A DNA stretch of 64,000 bases, taken from NCBI GenBank assembly GCA_008921705.1, contig VFFE01007079.1, positions 749,473 to 813,472 of the forward strand. Direction: 5' to 3'. Within the stretch, counting starts at the first letter, position 1. Every line of letters begins with the position of its first letter. This stretch comes from Burhinus oedicnemus (Eukaryota > Chordata > Aves > Charadriiformes > Burhinidae). Position numbers and translations under genes: made by a program. Positions 52,285 through 64,000 of the stretch are shown here, piece after piece. Under the pieces are notes generated by a model. That model was not told the origin of the DNA. It worked only from the letters and a program-made list of their open reading frames with translations, and did no database searches.

Positions 52285-54592
52285 CACTCAAAGGGAAAGT
52301 ACAATAGAAATGAGAGACCGTGTCAGTGTTTTACAATGCAAAACCCGACACTGAGTAGAGTGAATGTAGGGTCAGGACTTCGGGTGAGTCATCAGTGGTT
52401 TAGAAAGAAGAAGAAAAGAAAAAAGACGTGACAAGATAGACACTCCCAAGAGCTACAGGCTTGTTGTATTGGCTGAAGTTTAATGGAAAAGCGGTGCTCC
52501 TGTCAGCTGGTGTACTACATAATATTGTTAACACCACTACAAACAGGTTGTGGTTTATTGCTTCAATTTCTTGTGTACTGGCAAGAGAATTAACAAGATT
52601 GATGCATTAGGATCTTAGATCTCAGTCAAATTAGGTGACTAAGAGGGTGATGAAAAAAATGCTTGTTCTTTGAAGGAGCACAACTCCATCAGAAACTTGT
52701 TACATCCTAGCATCAGACCATTTGATGAGCTGCTGATTTAACAGCACACTTAGCAGGCAGTAGTTACATTGATAGGGGCAACTACTTAATCAGTGCTTTA
52801 AAGATATTATGTTCAGAGTGATTTAAAGGGATATTGTGCTTTAGTAAGTGTGCCGTGAGTATGAATATGTTCTGCATGAAGTGAATGCAAAAATGAGGTT
52901 GCAAGCGTCATTTATACTGTCAGCTTCTTTATTTGGGCATATGTTAAAAAAAGAAAAAGCCAGTAAATACAAAACAAATACTAGCATTTTGAAAATGTTG
53001 CTTACTGGAAGGAAATAACGATTAGTGGAGGAGAACAGGGAAAGAAAATAGCATCTATCACATTCTATGGATTTGTACGGTAGAGAAAGAGAGAAAATAA
53101 TGAAGTGCTGTAAAATATAGGAAAGCAGATTTTTGAAGATGCAACGGTGAGTAAAGTGCTTGATTTCCACCGTCTGGCTTCTATGACTTGGAGGATTTCC
53201 CTCATTATCACGAATGTATCCAGGAATGCTGACTGCCTTTCAATACCTGCCTTGTATAACAAGTGGCTCAAGGAATAAATCTTGCATACCTTACCAAACA
53301 AGGGCAAACCAGCGTGGTACGGAGGGATCTGTCAGCGCTTGTAGATCTGATACTGCATTTTGTATCTGATAAATATTTGTGGAGAATCAGCATGAGAATC
53401 GCTTTCTGAAGTCTCATAGACAACATTGAAAATAACAAACAGCAAAAAAAGCAAGGAGGCAGTATCAGTGTACTTGAAATATCTGACGTTGGAGGATGGC
53501 TGAGGTAGAGGGTGTTTCGTGCCAAGTGACTGATCCAAGTCTGAAATGACTGCAGCTCTTACACAGACTTTGTCTTTGGTTTTGGGCTGGTGACCGTACT
53601 CTGTATCTTACCTGCCTCGGTTTACAGGGGTCTGCAGATCACATCCCTCTCTTGCCCTGGGGTCCACATGTCCAATGCTCTGCTTAAAATCCCCACAATG
53701 TGCTGTAATGAGGCAGAGGGGCCAGAAATTAGCCACCCTCACGCTGGCTGGTTCTTCCCAGTAATATCCAGTTACTGCTGGGGCAATGCCGTGCAGGCAG
53801 CAGAGCCTGGAGCCCAGCGCTAGGGTCCCATGGATAGCTGTGGTATTGCAGCATCCCAGGCAGATGGCGTGGACCTTTTCCTCAGCACTGAATTCATTAA
53901 CTTTTGAAAATGGCCAGATCTTTAAGGTCCATCACAGCAAGCACAAAAATAAAGGAGGGAAAATAAAAACAGGCTTTGCTTAGGGCAGGGGAGCTATTCA
54001 TTTTGTTGAGGAGAAAATGAGGCAAGGCAGAGTCATTAGGAGGGCTCCTTATGAAAGCAGGAGTTGCTTGGGAAATTACAGTGCCATTGACTAGAATACA
54101 TCGAGTACAAAAGGGAGATATAATAAGAGGAAAGCAGTTATGCACCTAAGCCCTGAAATGTAGTATTACATCCATCCTGAGAGGTAATCATTCCTGTCAT
54201 TACTAAGCTGTAAGATCACTCAGTCCTAGCATGGTAGAAATCCAGGAGCTCAACACATCAGTCAGGTAGCTTTTCATAACACTCTGCTTCTGTGGCTCAG
54301 CTGGAGTTCAAAAAAACCCCCATACAGTGGCAGTCACTCTTATGGTTGCTAGCAAACCTTGTAAGTAATAACTCATAAACCTCCTTAATTGAAATAAATT
54401 AAATTTTCTCTTTGTTACTGCTTTGCAGAGTCATTTGAAAGTGCAGTGGCTCTTGCTCAGGAACTGATCTATTGGTACTTGCAATTGTGGCTCCAGAACA
54501 GAAATTTTGGGGACAGATGATGTACGTTATAACACAGATTTCTGTCTTCTTTTAAGTCACCACTGGTGTTCCCCTTAATTGCTACAGTTCTC

Positions 54593-54610
54593 TTTTGTTT
54601 GTTTGTTTGT
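54593..54610. repeat. (TTTG)n microsatellite
   Basis: About four GTTT units make a short simple repeat. It is the second tract of this type in the window, after the one at 39739. Confidence 0.85.
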
Positions 54611-57600
54611 AGATAGGATCCGTATCACGTAACTGAACCGCGAGTGTGTAATTAGTGTAACAGAAGTGGCAGGTATCACACTACCAGAAAGTGTGATAAA
54701 AGTAGCCAAGAGTGATGGCTGTCTGAGCAGTGTATGGAGATGTGACATATTGTCTACACTAGAGAATTGGCAGTAGAATAAAAATCCTGAGCACAGAATG
54801 ACTGTTTGACCACCGTACTGCCTATGTGCAGCCACTAATGGCTTTACCAGTCTTACTCATTGAAATTATGTCTTGTTCAGTGCTGTAGAAACCATTCAAA
54901 TTGTTCCTAGTACCACCTTACAGATTGAGGACATGATATACTGACTTGGAGAAAAGGTCCTGCACTCTATCTGTGAAGCAGCCAGAGAAATAGGAAAGTA
55001 AATGTTTGAGTTATTTACCACAAAGTTTGACAAAATACAGAACCCTCTGACATCCTTAGAGGATAAAAAACTCTGACAATCCCTGCCAAAAAGACAGTCT
55101 TGGAGAATGAGATGGAAAATCATATGTTTTGTTGAAAGATTCAAAGTAAAACTGTGACAGAAAAAATACTGCATAGTGGGGCAAATAATTGAGGAATTCT
55201 CCTAAAAGATGCATGGGTTCTTAAAAATAGCTTGAACCATTATGATGACCTTAAGATTACTGGCACCACAGAGCCACAGACTTGCCCGCATTCATTTCTG
55301 TGTCCAATCTTTGCTCTCATATTGCCCGAGAGCACATCCCAGAAAACAGACAATCTGTATTTAAGGAATTCAAGTGCTGAGGAATTCATTCCAACTGTGG
55401 ATATATAGTTGTATCACTCCATTATTGTCACTATTTATTACCAAAAATATAAAAGCTTCTTTCCTCTCTACATGAAAACCTAATTTCTAAGTTTTCATTA
55501 ATGCCTCTTTCCTAATAAGGATTATTCTTCCTTACTTATGGACCATGAATGAATCACCCATTGACCTTCTCTGGCATAACCTAAACTGCCAGAGTTTCTG
55601 GAGTCTCCGACTGCAGGATGGGTTCTGTGGTCTTGAAATCTTTGTAAAAGTGTTTCTGGATCATTTCCAGCCTGTCAACAAGCTCCTAAAATGTGTGGAT
55701 TGAATACTTAGGACTTTACACTGTGTCAGAGGGCAATTTACTAATTTCCTATTTTATGTCATATTCTCAGTGGAACCATTAATGAATACCCTGGCTGTAT
55801 CTGTCCTTATCTGCTGGACTGCACTCCGTATTCCCAGATTCCCAGTCACCAGAACTTATAGATCAGGCAGGCATCTGCTCAAAACGTTTTGGGCTTTGTG
55901 TCCAGTCCTTGGACCCCAGAACATCTGCACTCAGGAGCCAGATGTACATCCCCATCTGGTGATAGACACATAGTGCCTGTCCTTCTCCAGTGAGACTCCT
56001 GTCCATCTTATGCCATGGACTGGGAAGACAGCATTTACATTTTTCTTTCTGATTTGTAGATTGAAAACACTAAAAAGACTGCTCATCCGGAGAAGGAAAC
56101 TACTGAAGCTTAGCTCTATAAATAGTATCAGTCTCGGATGCTTGTCATCATTGCACCTCGCTTTTAAGGGCCTGGCTATCTGTGGAAACTGTGAATCTGA
56201 ATTAAATGCTTTAAACTGCTTTGTATGGGCAAATATGGGTGCCTCAGAAGGGTGTTCATTGAGTAAAAGGTACCTGTGCCAGCCCTCAACCAAGACTGCA
56301 AAGAGCGTGTCTTAGCTCCCTAAGGTGATGGGAAGGATTCTGTGCTTCAAGCAAGTCTTATATAAATTTTTTCCTCTATCCTCTCTAAAGATAATCTAAT
56401 GGAAAATGTCTGAAAAATTTTGGGAGTGCAGACTAAAGGTCCTACCCCAGTTTAGGCCATCTGAGTCATGAGTGTTTTCGTTTTCTTTCTCTGGAACAGG
56501 GAACTGGAAATGTTTTCCTGGACAGTGCTGCAACTTCAGTTTTAAGAGCGATGAGTCCCAGAGCCCAGAAGAGCCACTAGTACTCTTACAAGATGGGAGA
56601 GAGGGTTTTAAATTCCCTTTCCTGAAAGGCTGTTTAGCCCGGACCTCCTACATACTGAGCAGAGCCAGTATAGACAAGATGGACACCACCACCCAGCTGA
56701 ATGAAACCTGCCCTCACTGCCACCCTTTTGTGCACAACTCATTCGCATCTGTGCACGCTAAGCTTGGTTTGGGTGTCTGGCTCTGGCTCCTGCAGTGATT
56801 GGGACTGTGGTTTGACAGATTGGAGAGCCCCTAAGCAGGTGAGGCACTAACTTACTGTGCTGTTCTGGGAGGGCAACGCTTCTTGACAGGCAAGTTAAAT
56901 GCCTACGGACTTTAGAAATGCAAATTTAGATATCCGGAGACTCCATCTAGGCTTATGTAGGACATTTTAGGAATTATGCTCTTCTACATAAGTGCCTAAA
57001 TTCCACCCATGTTCCACTTCAGGCTTATTAGTCCCTCTATGGATTTAGGCCTGTGAAAATAAAATGCAGGATGCAAGAGCCACTAGACTGTACTTAATAA
57101 AGAATCTCTGAGCAGAGAACACATAGGCTTTGGTTTGAGGTCCAGCCAAAATTGGAGTCAAATAAGAAGAGAAAACACACGCCTTTGGGGATTACAAATC
57201 AGCAAACGTGCTGAATAGAAAGAGAGCAATAGAAGAAGAAGCTGAGAGAAAAGAGAAACCTGGGACTTGAAGAAAATTGTCCATTCTCTCAAAAACATTG
57301 CCAACACTTTCTCCAAGTGTGGGCTATTAAAATACACACACTCAAAGATGTTCCATTTTGTTTGGTTTGGTAGCAAACTCGAAATTGCAATTTTTATGCA
57401 TGATGAATGCTTAGTTAGAAACTGCCATATAACGTTGAAATGTTTCACACCTGGATGTCATATATATTTCTTTATACAGCTGCTTTCCACCAAAATGGCT
57501 AATGAGGTGAAAACTTGGAACCTCCTCTCAGGTTAGTTTTATATTGTGCAAGGAAGAGAGGTTCCCATTTCAACGGAGAGAGGGGGCCACAGTCACAGTG

Positions 57601-57836
57601 AGGTCACAGGCAGTGTTCACCCACTGTTTGGCATAAAGCAGATATAGTCCAACCACAAATGTCCAGCTGAAGTTTTCCAGCTGGAAATTGCCATTCAGTG
57701 TGTAATTCTACCCACTCTATACTGTTGCCTGCAATCACGGCAGTAGCCTGCTTGTGCTGAACTGGGGCTGAGAACATCTAGATCAAGAGTAACCTTCCCA
57801 TCAATCCTCATCTCCCTTAGCCTTTTTAATCTGGTG

Positions 57837-57855
57837 AAATAATTATAATAATAAT
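57837..57855. repeat. (AAT)n-type microsatellite
   Basis: A short run of ATA/AAT units continues in degenerate form to about 57880 (GATGGTATTAGTAATAATG). It is a simple trinucleotide repeat. Confidence 0.75.
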
Positions 57856-60059
57856 GGTGATGGTATTAGTAATAATGTAATCACCAAACTAAGAACTCTG
57901 TTCATCGCTACATGGAAGTTCAGACCAATGTTCTAGTTCATGCTGAACAACGTTTCAAGCTACAAATGAACTTGAATGAGGGCAATTGTACAGAAAGTGA
58001 TTACTCAGACTGTAAACCCTGTGGGACAGCCACCATCTCTGCTCTGTGTTTGCATAACATTGAGATGCACCAAGGTCCGAGTTTCCTCTGGGGGATCACC
58101 GTCTGTGCTAAGATAAACTCTAACTAATCTCTGAGGCTTAATGCCATCAGCACTATAGAGTCTGTTTTCTCTCTTGATTTCTCCTCCACCATTTACTCAA
58201 AATCCTTAAGCAGAAGCAGCGAGAGTAATAAGCATATAAGGTTATGCAGAAGAACTCTTTGGAGGGGTTCACGCAAAGGGGGAATCATCTTTAGCACTGT
58301 GCTTTCCATCTTCATCAATTTTCTGCCATTGGCAGAAACCTGAAAGAACCTAGGACAGCTGGGCAGCTCTTTCCCTCCGTGACTCTGAAATTTAAGAGAT
58401 CAGGAAAATATTAGAGAAATAATTTCATAATTATGTTCTAAAAACAAGTAGAAATGTCAAAGATGTTTCAGGAAATAAAATGTTGGTTGTCTTGGTCACT
58501 GGAGAATAATTTAAAATCTATTTTGTTTTATGATGGCTGACTGTCATGTGTTTTTCAGTGACTGACAGAATGACTCTTTATGAGAAAGACTGTGCTTTTT
58601 TTCCAACAACAATGCCCCGTTTTGTTCCATTTAAACAACGAAGAGGAGTATGAATATTGGAGGCATTGGCTCCTTTCAGTGTTTGGGGTACTTCTATTTT
58701 TTGCTTTGTAACTCTTCTATTATGGTCATAGATCCATGCCATAATGCCAGGATACTGTGAAATTCAAATTCATAGCATTTTCATAGTTGTCCTCATAAAT
58801 TCGAGTTATGGCAGTATGCACATGTTCTAGGGAGGATTGGAACTAAATTGCACTGGGTGCTGAACAAACATAGGAAAAGTGATTCCTCATCCTCAGTCTG
58901 ACTCTTTCTAAAGATGGGATAGAAATACTTTCTTATAATTAAAATGACCGATGGACCAACAGAGTTTAAATCTCAGATATTGTGTTTTGCCACTGATCCT
59001 CACAATAAAAGAATGTAAACAAGTTAATATATATACATATTGTCAAGTTAATTCAATTGAATAATTGGAGAAAATCACAACCTGTTTACAAATACTCCAT
59101 GAACAGAAAGTGAAGCTATATTAAATCATGTAAATTATGCTCTGTGAGCTGTTTACTCTTTTCCAGTAATGATGTTATTTGTCACCCCAAGCCCCTGTAT
59201 GTGGATGTAAACCAAAGCACATGTTAGGAAAAGGAAATAACTATACACGACATGAGCTTTCCCTCTCTAGAGAAGTCTAGTGTTGCCCATTTACATTGTG
59301 GCCTTAATTAAGCAGTGATTGATGCTTATTTGGAAAGCTAAAGATAATTACTACCTTTTCTGATGTGAACTGGCTATCCATTTGACCTCAGTATTTTAGC
59401 CAAAGAACACAGTGGGGAGTACAGTTCTTTTTTAATGCAAAAGAAAAAGTGCTCTTTTCTGTTCTTGTCTTTGGTAAGTTTTGCTCCTCAGAACAAGACT
59501 TCTTCCCCCTGCCAGGTGGGTCTCCTGGCTCCTGTGGGACACAACAGGAGGAAAAGGTGCTTCAGGATGTTACCTTCTTAAGATGAAGGAAGACCTGCCC
59601 TACAGGCTGCTCCCCTTTCAAGAGGGGACAGAAGGAACAGCCCAGGTGTCGCCTGTTGCTTCTGCCATGTGTTTGGGTGGCTACAAGGGCAGACAGAGAC
59701 CGCACATCCAATTTCTTCACAAGTGGCTTTCAAATTTTTTAAAAGCTAGAGCATTATCACCATTTCCTTCATAGGAACCTCGTTAAGCCTCTTTACCATT
59801 GCTGGATTTTTTTTTTTTAATTAGTACACAGGTGTGTTAAAGTCTCAATTTTCTGGCAAAAAGGAATGAGAAAAAGATTAGGGGCATGTTTTCTGCCATC
59901 CCTGTCTGTCCATCTGTTTGCTTGCTGTCAGCAGGAAAATAAACTCCTCTCACATACAAGCTTTTTCCTTTTTCCTCATTCTTTTCCTTTGTTGTTTTTG
60001 ATATTGACATGATGTGAGGCCCTACAATGGCAATCTCCAAAACTGTTGCGCTCCCTGCC

Positions 60060-60400
60060 TTATCTTGATTTGCATTACATGCAGCTAGGCGGGCTTTATT
60101 TTAAAACAGCCATCTGGAGAGATTTAACCACCTCCAGTAGGCTCCATGCTTCAAATAAAATGTGGCAGATACCTGGGCCAATGATCTGATGACACATTTT
60201 ATCATTCCAATGGGCATTTCCTGTTCTGATAACAATAACTTCACAAGTGCCATCATGCCACCGACAGTGAAGAAAAAATTAATTTCCACTCTGTCCAAGA
60301 CAATGGGTTAGTTTTTTGTACGACAAGCTATAAGCAGGTTAATTGACTTCTGGGTGTCTTAGAGAGACATGAGCAATCTTTGTGCCAGATATTTCACTCC
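60060..60400. promoter_or_regulatory. candidate conserved enhancer-like block
   Basis: Sequence of high complexity carries several exact transcription-factor cores: the POU octamer ATTTGCAT at 60068-60075, an E-box CATCTG within GCCATCTGGAGAG near 60110, a homeodomain site TTAATTGAC near 60339, and CTTTGTG (SOX/TCF-like) near 60378. A minus-strand open frame (60101-60298, 65 codons) spans part of it but has no domain. The combination is typical of developmental enhancers in vertebrates. Conservation and activity are inference. Confidence 0.35.
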
Positions 60401-63400
60401 AGCGTGTGGTTCGCATGCTCCCCTCCACAGCAGCACCTGCTTGCTTTTCTGAAGTGCTGCACTGACAGTCTAAGGAAACATCTCTTTTCAAAACCACCTT
60501 GGGAGATTTCAAATGGTGTGATAAAACAACTGTGTGATAGAAATTAGAAATCATACAGTAAGTACTCAACCGAGGGTGTTTAAAAAACCATGAAAGTGTG
60601 TGTGTATGTATGCAGCATTATTAGAAACTATCCGAGTCCCTTTCTGATTTTCCTTTTTTTTTGAAGTTCTACATTCCTTGTTGTATTCCTGAAACAAACA
60701 AATGGGAGCAAGAGCAGCAGAACCCATTCACAGTTAGGGAAATGCCAGTCGCAGCCCCATCTCACGTAAGCAGAGGATGGCAATTGCATTTTACAAGCAA
60801 TTAGAGGAACTTCTGGAGTTTCCACATGCATTCTGTGATTTGGCAGCATGGCAGAATTGGAGAGATTTTAATGTTAGTGCTGAAAGATTGTAAAATCATG
60901 CCTTGCGATGTAGAAAATGGAAGTTCCTTTGAAAGCTGCATTAATGAGCTCATTTTACTAAACTTCATTAAACCAGCCATATAATCTGTGCAAACTTAGT
61001 CTGCTTCTCAATTACATGGAAATGGAGTGCGCGCTGACGAGTTAGGAGCTAGTGGCCGTTACTGATTGTGTCATGCCAGGGAGGCTAAACTATTGCAGAT
61101 GTCTTCTTTTATGACTTTCTGAAGCTGTAGGTGAAGAAGAATTTGGCTGAGAAACGCGGCACATGGTTGTGGGTTGATAAAAGACCCGCGGGACACAGGG
61201 CTGTTGGGCGTGTGGGCTGTGGAGACAGACCGGCAGGTACGGCAGCACCACGTTTGGGTCGGTGGCTCACAGAGCACTGCTTCTAGGGGTACAGATGCAA
61301 ACAGGTATGTCCAGTACTCGTCAGAAATGAGCTTAGACCTATGAAGGGACAAGGAAGATCCTCAAAGAGGATGGGATGATGCAGTCTGTCACCGAGGAAA
61401 ACAAGATGTGGGCAAAACTTCTATTTCACTGAACACATTGCTGTTTATCCCCCTCCTACTCTAAAATCTCTGCTGTTGTCTCCTGGTTGGACTGGGACAG
61501 GGTGGTGTCTGCACTCTGCATCCCTGTGCAGGAGACTCGCGCTCTCGCAGACTCTGTTTCTGCTTTATGGGGGACTGTAAGGTGTAGGGGTTTTCCATAA
61601 AGTGTTTTTGTTTCATTTCATAGTCTTGACAGATGCCAATCTATCAAATCCAAAATGTTTTGGAAAGAAATGCAGTTGTATGGAATTTTGGAATTCAAAA
61701 CATTCCTGTCAAAATATGCTCTTTTCCCCTACTACTAATGATCTTCCATTAGGAAGTTTGGGGGATTAACTTAAACTTAGAAGTCGAATGGCAGGCAGGA
61801 AAAGAAAGGATTGAAATCAAAATATTGAATTAACCTGAATCAGCTTCATGTTTTTCTGTTTTTAGTTAGCAAACGATTCTGAGAGTTTAATTTTTCATCC
61901 CATATGAAGGATTTTCATCCCATTCGAAACCTGTGACATGGGAAACATTGGAAAGAAAACATTGGAAAGATCAGGTGGCTTATGATGTGTTGCAGCCCGG
62001 TGCCCATTGGGGAGGCAGACTAAATTTGTGCTTTGCACCTTTTGATGTTCTTTCATTTAAGTATCTGTTTATCCAAACTCTATTCCAAACCTATGGTATA
62101 TATTAACTGTGAATCAGAGATTCGCTTGTCAGGAGCAGGTGTGGCTCACTTGCCTGCTTTCCCTTTTATTGTATCAACCTGTCCTTCGAGTGTCCCGGTG
62201 TTTTTCTTTTAATTACGTACCAGTTGTGCCATATTCAGTCTTGTGGGACACAATGTGCTGTAGCAATTAAGACCAGAACATCAAAGCTGACTCAGCTTTT
62301 ATTGGTGAGGGGAAAGTCATGTAAATGGTAAAGCAGCACTTCAGGGATATCACAGACCTCCGCCAGCCACGGTCGGTGAAACCAGAGGATACAGAACAGA
62401 GCTGGTCTTTTTCTCAGTGTCTTTTAATATGACTTAAATAAACATTTTACATCTGATACAAGTGCCTCAAAATATATACATTTAAAAAATTACTCAATGT
62501 GTATAAATCAGCTATTGGTTTAGAGATCCCAACCTGAGACACTCGAAAGGGAGGCAGTTTTCAGAAAGCGTTAAGTATCTGCCCATCACAAAATTTGCCG
62601 TCGCTACAGGGCTGAAACAATGTGTGCCCTGGTTGTGGTTAGAAACATTGAAGAGCGGCAGATGATTTACAGGCCTGGTGGCCGCCATTCCACCAAACCA
62701 TGGGCAGATTTACCAGAACACCACCAGCCACAGCAAATCACATCTTTGAACTGGCCGTGATAGCTGGATAAGGTATTTAGTACCTCCCTATTGAGGCTTA
62801 TAGTTCCTGTGCTGCGTATGGTCCCTCATCACAGCATAAAAACATGCTGTAAATGTAGTTTGATCTGATGCAAACGTTTGAAAGAGAGCCTGTGATGAGG
62901 TTATGTAAATGAACTGGCTATGCCTGTTTGCCTGCGTGGGGGATGACTGGTTCGAGGCAGCCTTATTTCCAGAGGAAAGGTCACACCTTCCAGAGAATTT
63001 GCGAACAAGGATGCGTTTAAGGACTATCTGCAAAGTCCTGTGTGTTGTTCTACAAGCTCAGGAGATGCATAATGTTATAGTCTAACGCTGTGGCATTCAT
63101 CATAATATTATCGTTAGGACAGTGACAGCAAAACTGACGTTGGAAACACCACGATGCTCAGGGGACAAGAGGAACCACGTAATGTACGAACAGGGCCATT
63201 TTCAAATCCTTTTGCAATCGGATTCCTGCGCATGACTCTGTGCACGGAGGAGGTTTAGGAAGACTGTTTGGGGAAAAGGGATGGAACAGAAAGACTGAGA
63301 GCTGGCTCTCGGGGCAGGGTGGCAGAAATGAGGCAAGAGCGACTCTTCCTTAAATCATTCCAAGGTTTACGCTGGACCTGGCACGGACTGGTGTATGAAA

Positions 63401-64000
63401 TGGGGAAACCATAACTGGTTGCTGCTATTCCCTCAGGCCTCCAGGCTGAGCAGATCTTGCTCAGAAAAGGTTCTCGTTGGAGGCAGTAATTATCTGGTAA
63501 TTAAATGTTGCTGTTGCATATGGTAGATTTCCAAAGGAGGATTGTCCTGGATTAATATAAACCTGTATATGAAGAAGGTGAGCAAAATCTTGCCCTAAGA
63601 CTTCCATGCATTTTTTTCTGTGTGCTTTCTGTAATATAAAGCTAATGTTAAATGAAACTATAAAGTGAAACTATCAGCTATTTGGCATTGGTTCAGGCAA
63701 GAAATACTTTTTGAAAATAAATTATAAGCATGAAACATCTTTTCTGAGCGGCTGTGTTCAAGGAAAAACAATAGTTGTAAAGCTAATAGCAATTGCATAA
63801 GAAGCAAAACAGCATGTATAGCTAAGGGTTCAGTGTGAGTAAACTTTGGAAGCTGATATGTTAGATCTAGTGTTTGAGGAGTGTTAATAGGATGTTAAGA
63901 ACCATCAGAAAACTCCTTCTCCATCTGTAATTTTTTCAGTGCCGTCCTAGAATAACTTTTTTTGCGGCAGCAATAGCAGAAGCACTTGCATAGGTTAGTC
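60401..64000. other. non-coding unique DNA to window end
   Basis: No exon is supported. A short GT-rich tract lies near 60596-60608 and a GC/CpG-richer patch at about 61140-61260. A 14-bp tandem duplication is at 61943-61970. The last minus-strand open frame (62788-63033, 81 codons) has no domain I recognise. Confidence 0.6.
61943..61970. repeat. 14-bp perfect tandem duplication
   Basis: AAACATTGGAAAGA occurs twice head to tail at 61943-61956 and 61957-61970 without mismatch. Confidence 0.85.

Larger units (their letters stand above)
51331..60059. other. non-coding unique DNA
   Basis: No exon is supported. Small repeats are a 16-bp direct duplication (52252-52284), a (TTTG)n tract (54593-54610) and an (AAT)n tract (57837-57855). 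Open frames such as 56472-56798 (108 codons) and 55931-56293 minus (120 codons) carry no domain I recognise. The stretch 52780-53170 has enhancer-like composition, but I cannot support more. Confidence 0.6.

Noticed and set aside
56472..56798. 108-codon open frame with an acceptor-like sequence inside
   Set aside because: There is no matching donor at its end and no recognisable domain, so a chance frame is more likely.
1..64000. CRISPR arrays, operons, phage or bacterial defence systems
   Set aside because: There are no regularly spaced repeats, no dense gene arrangement and no bacterial-type genes. The CR1 elements show this is vertebrate nuclear DNA.

Overview
This looks like a 64 kb piece of a bird nuclear genome. 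The main evidence is three CR1-type non-LTR retrotransposon fragments, which are the dominant repeats of birds and other sauropsids. Two are 3'-end copies closing in the CR1 type of tail (ending in or near TTCTGTGAT). The third is the reverse-transcriptase part of ORF2. The background is A+T-rich with few repeats, and there is no SINE carpet or recognisable LTR element, which also fits a bird. The species cannot be told from what I can see.

No host protein-coding exon can be called with confidence. The open frames are short (mostly 60-125 codons), face both strands, overlap one another, and lack recognisable domains. Their number and length are about what chance gives in 64 kb. The window is best read as a gene desert or a very long intron. 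Two weak exon-like segments (47920-48040 and 49307-49580) and one possibly degraded coding segment (38286-38734) are recorded at low confidence.

Layout. 1-3016: unsequenced-function, apparently unique DNA with a G-run. 3017-3279: a short palindromic element resembling a non-autonomous hAT/Charlie transposon. 3280-14866: unique non-coding DNA. 14867-14907: a pure run of 41 T. 14908-24830: unique DNA. 24831-25066: an isolated CpG island. 25067-34702: unique DNA. 34703-35103 and 35205-35819: two CR1 3' ends of different subfamilies, both on the plus strand. 37200-37370: a second small GC/CpG-rich patch. 38286-38734: a possibly degraded coding segment. 41270-42440: a broken CR1 ORF2 copy. 42514-42596: an 83-nt hairpin directly after it. 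44886-44903: a perfect 18-bp palindrome that is a four-unit heat shock element. 47920-49580: exon-like segments in a slightly more GC-rich stretch. 50640-51330 and 60060-60400: blocks whose look (homeodomain, octamer and E-box cores in complex sequence) suggests conserved regulatory elements. The rest is unique non-coding DNA with small simple repeats.

No operon, phage, CRISPR or multi-gene system is present. The items most worth testing are the 83-nt hairpin, the heat shock element palindrome, the orphan CpG island, the exon-like and degraded coding segments, and the CNE-like blocks.
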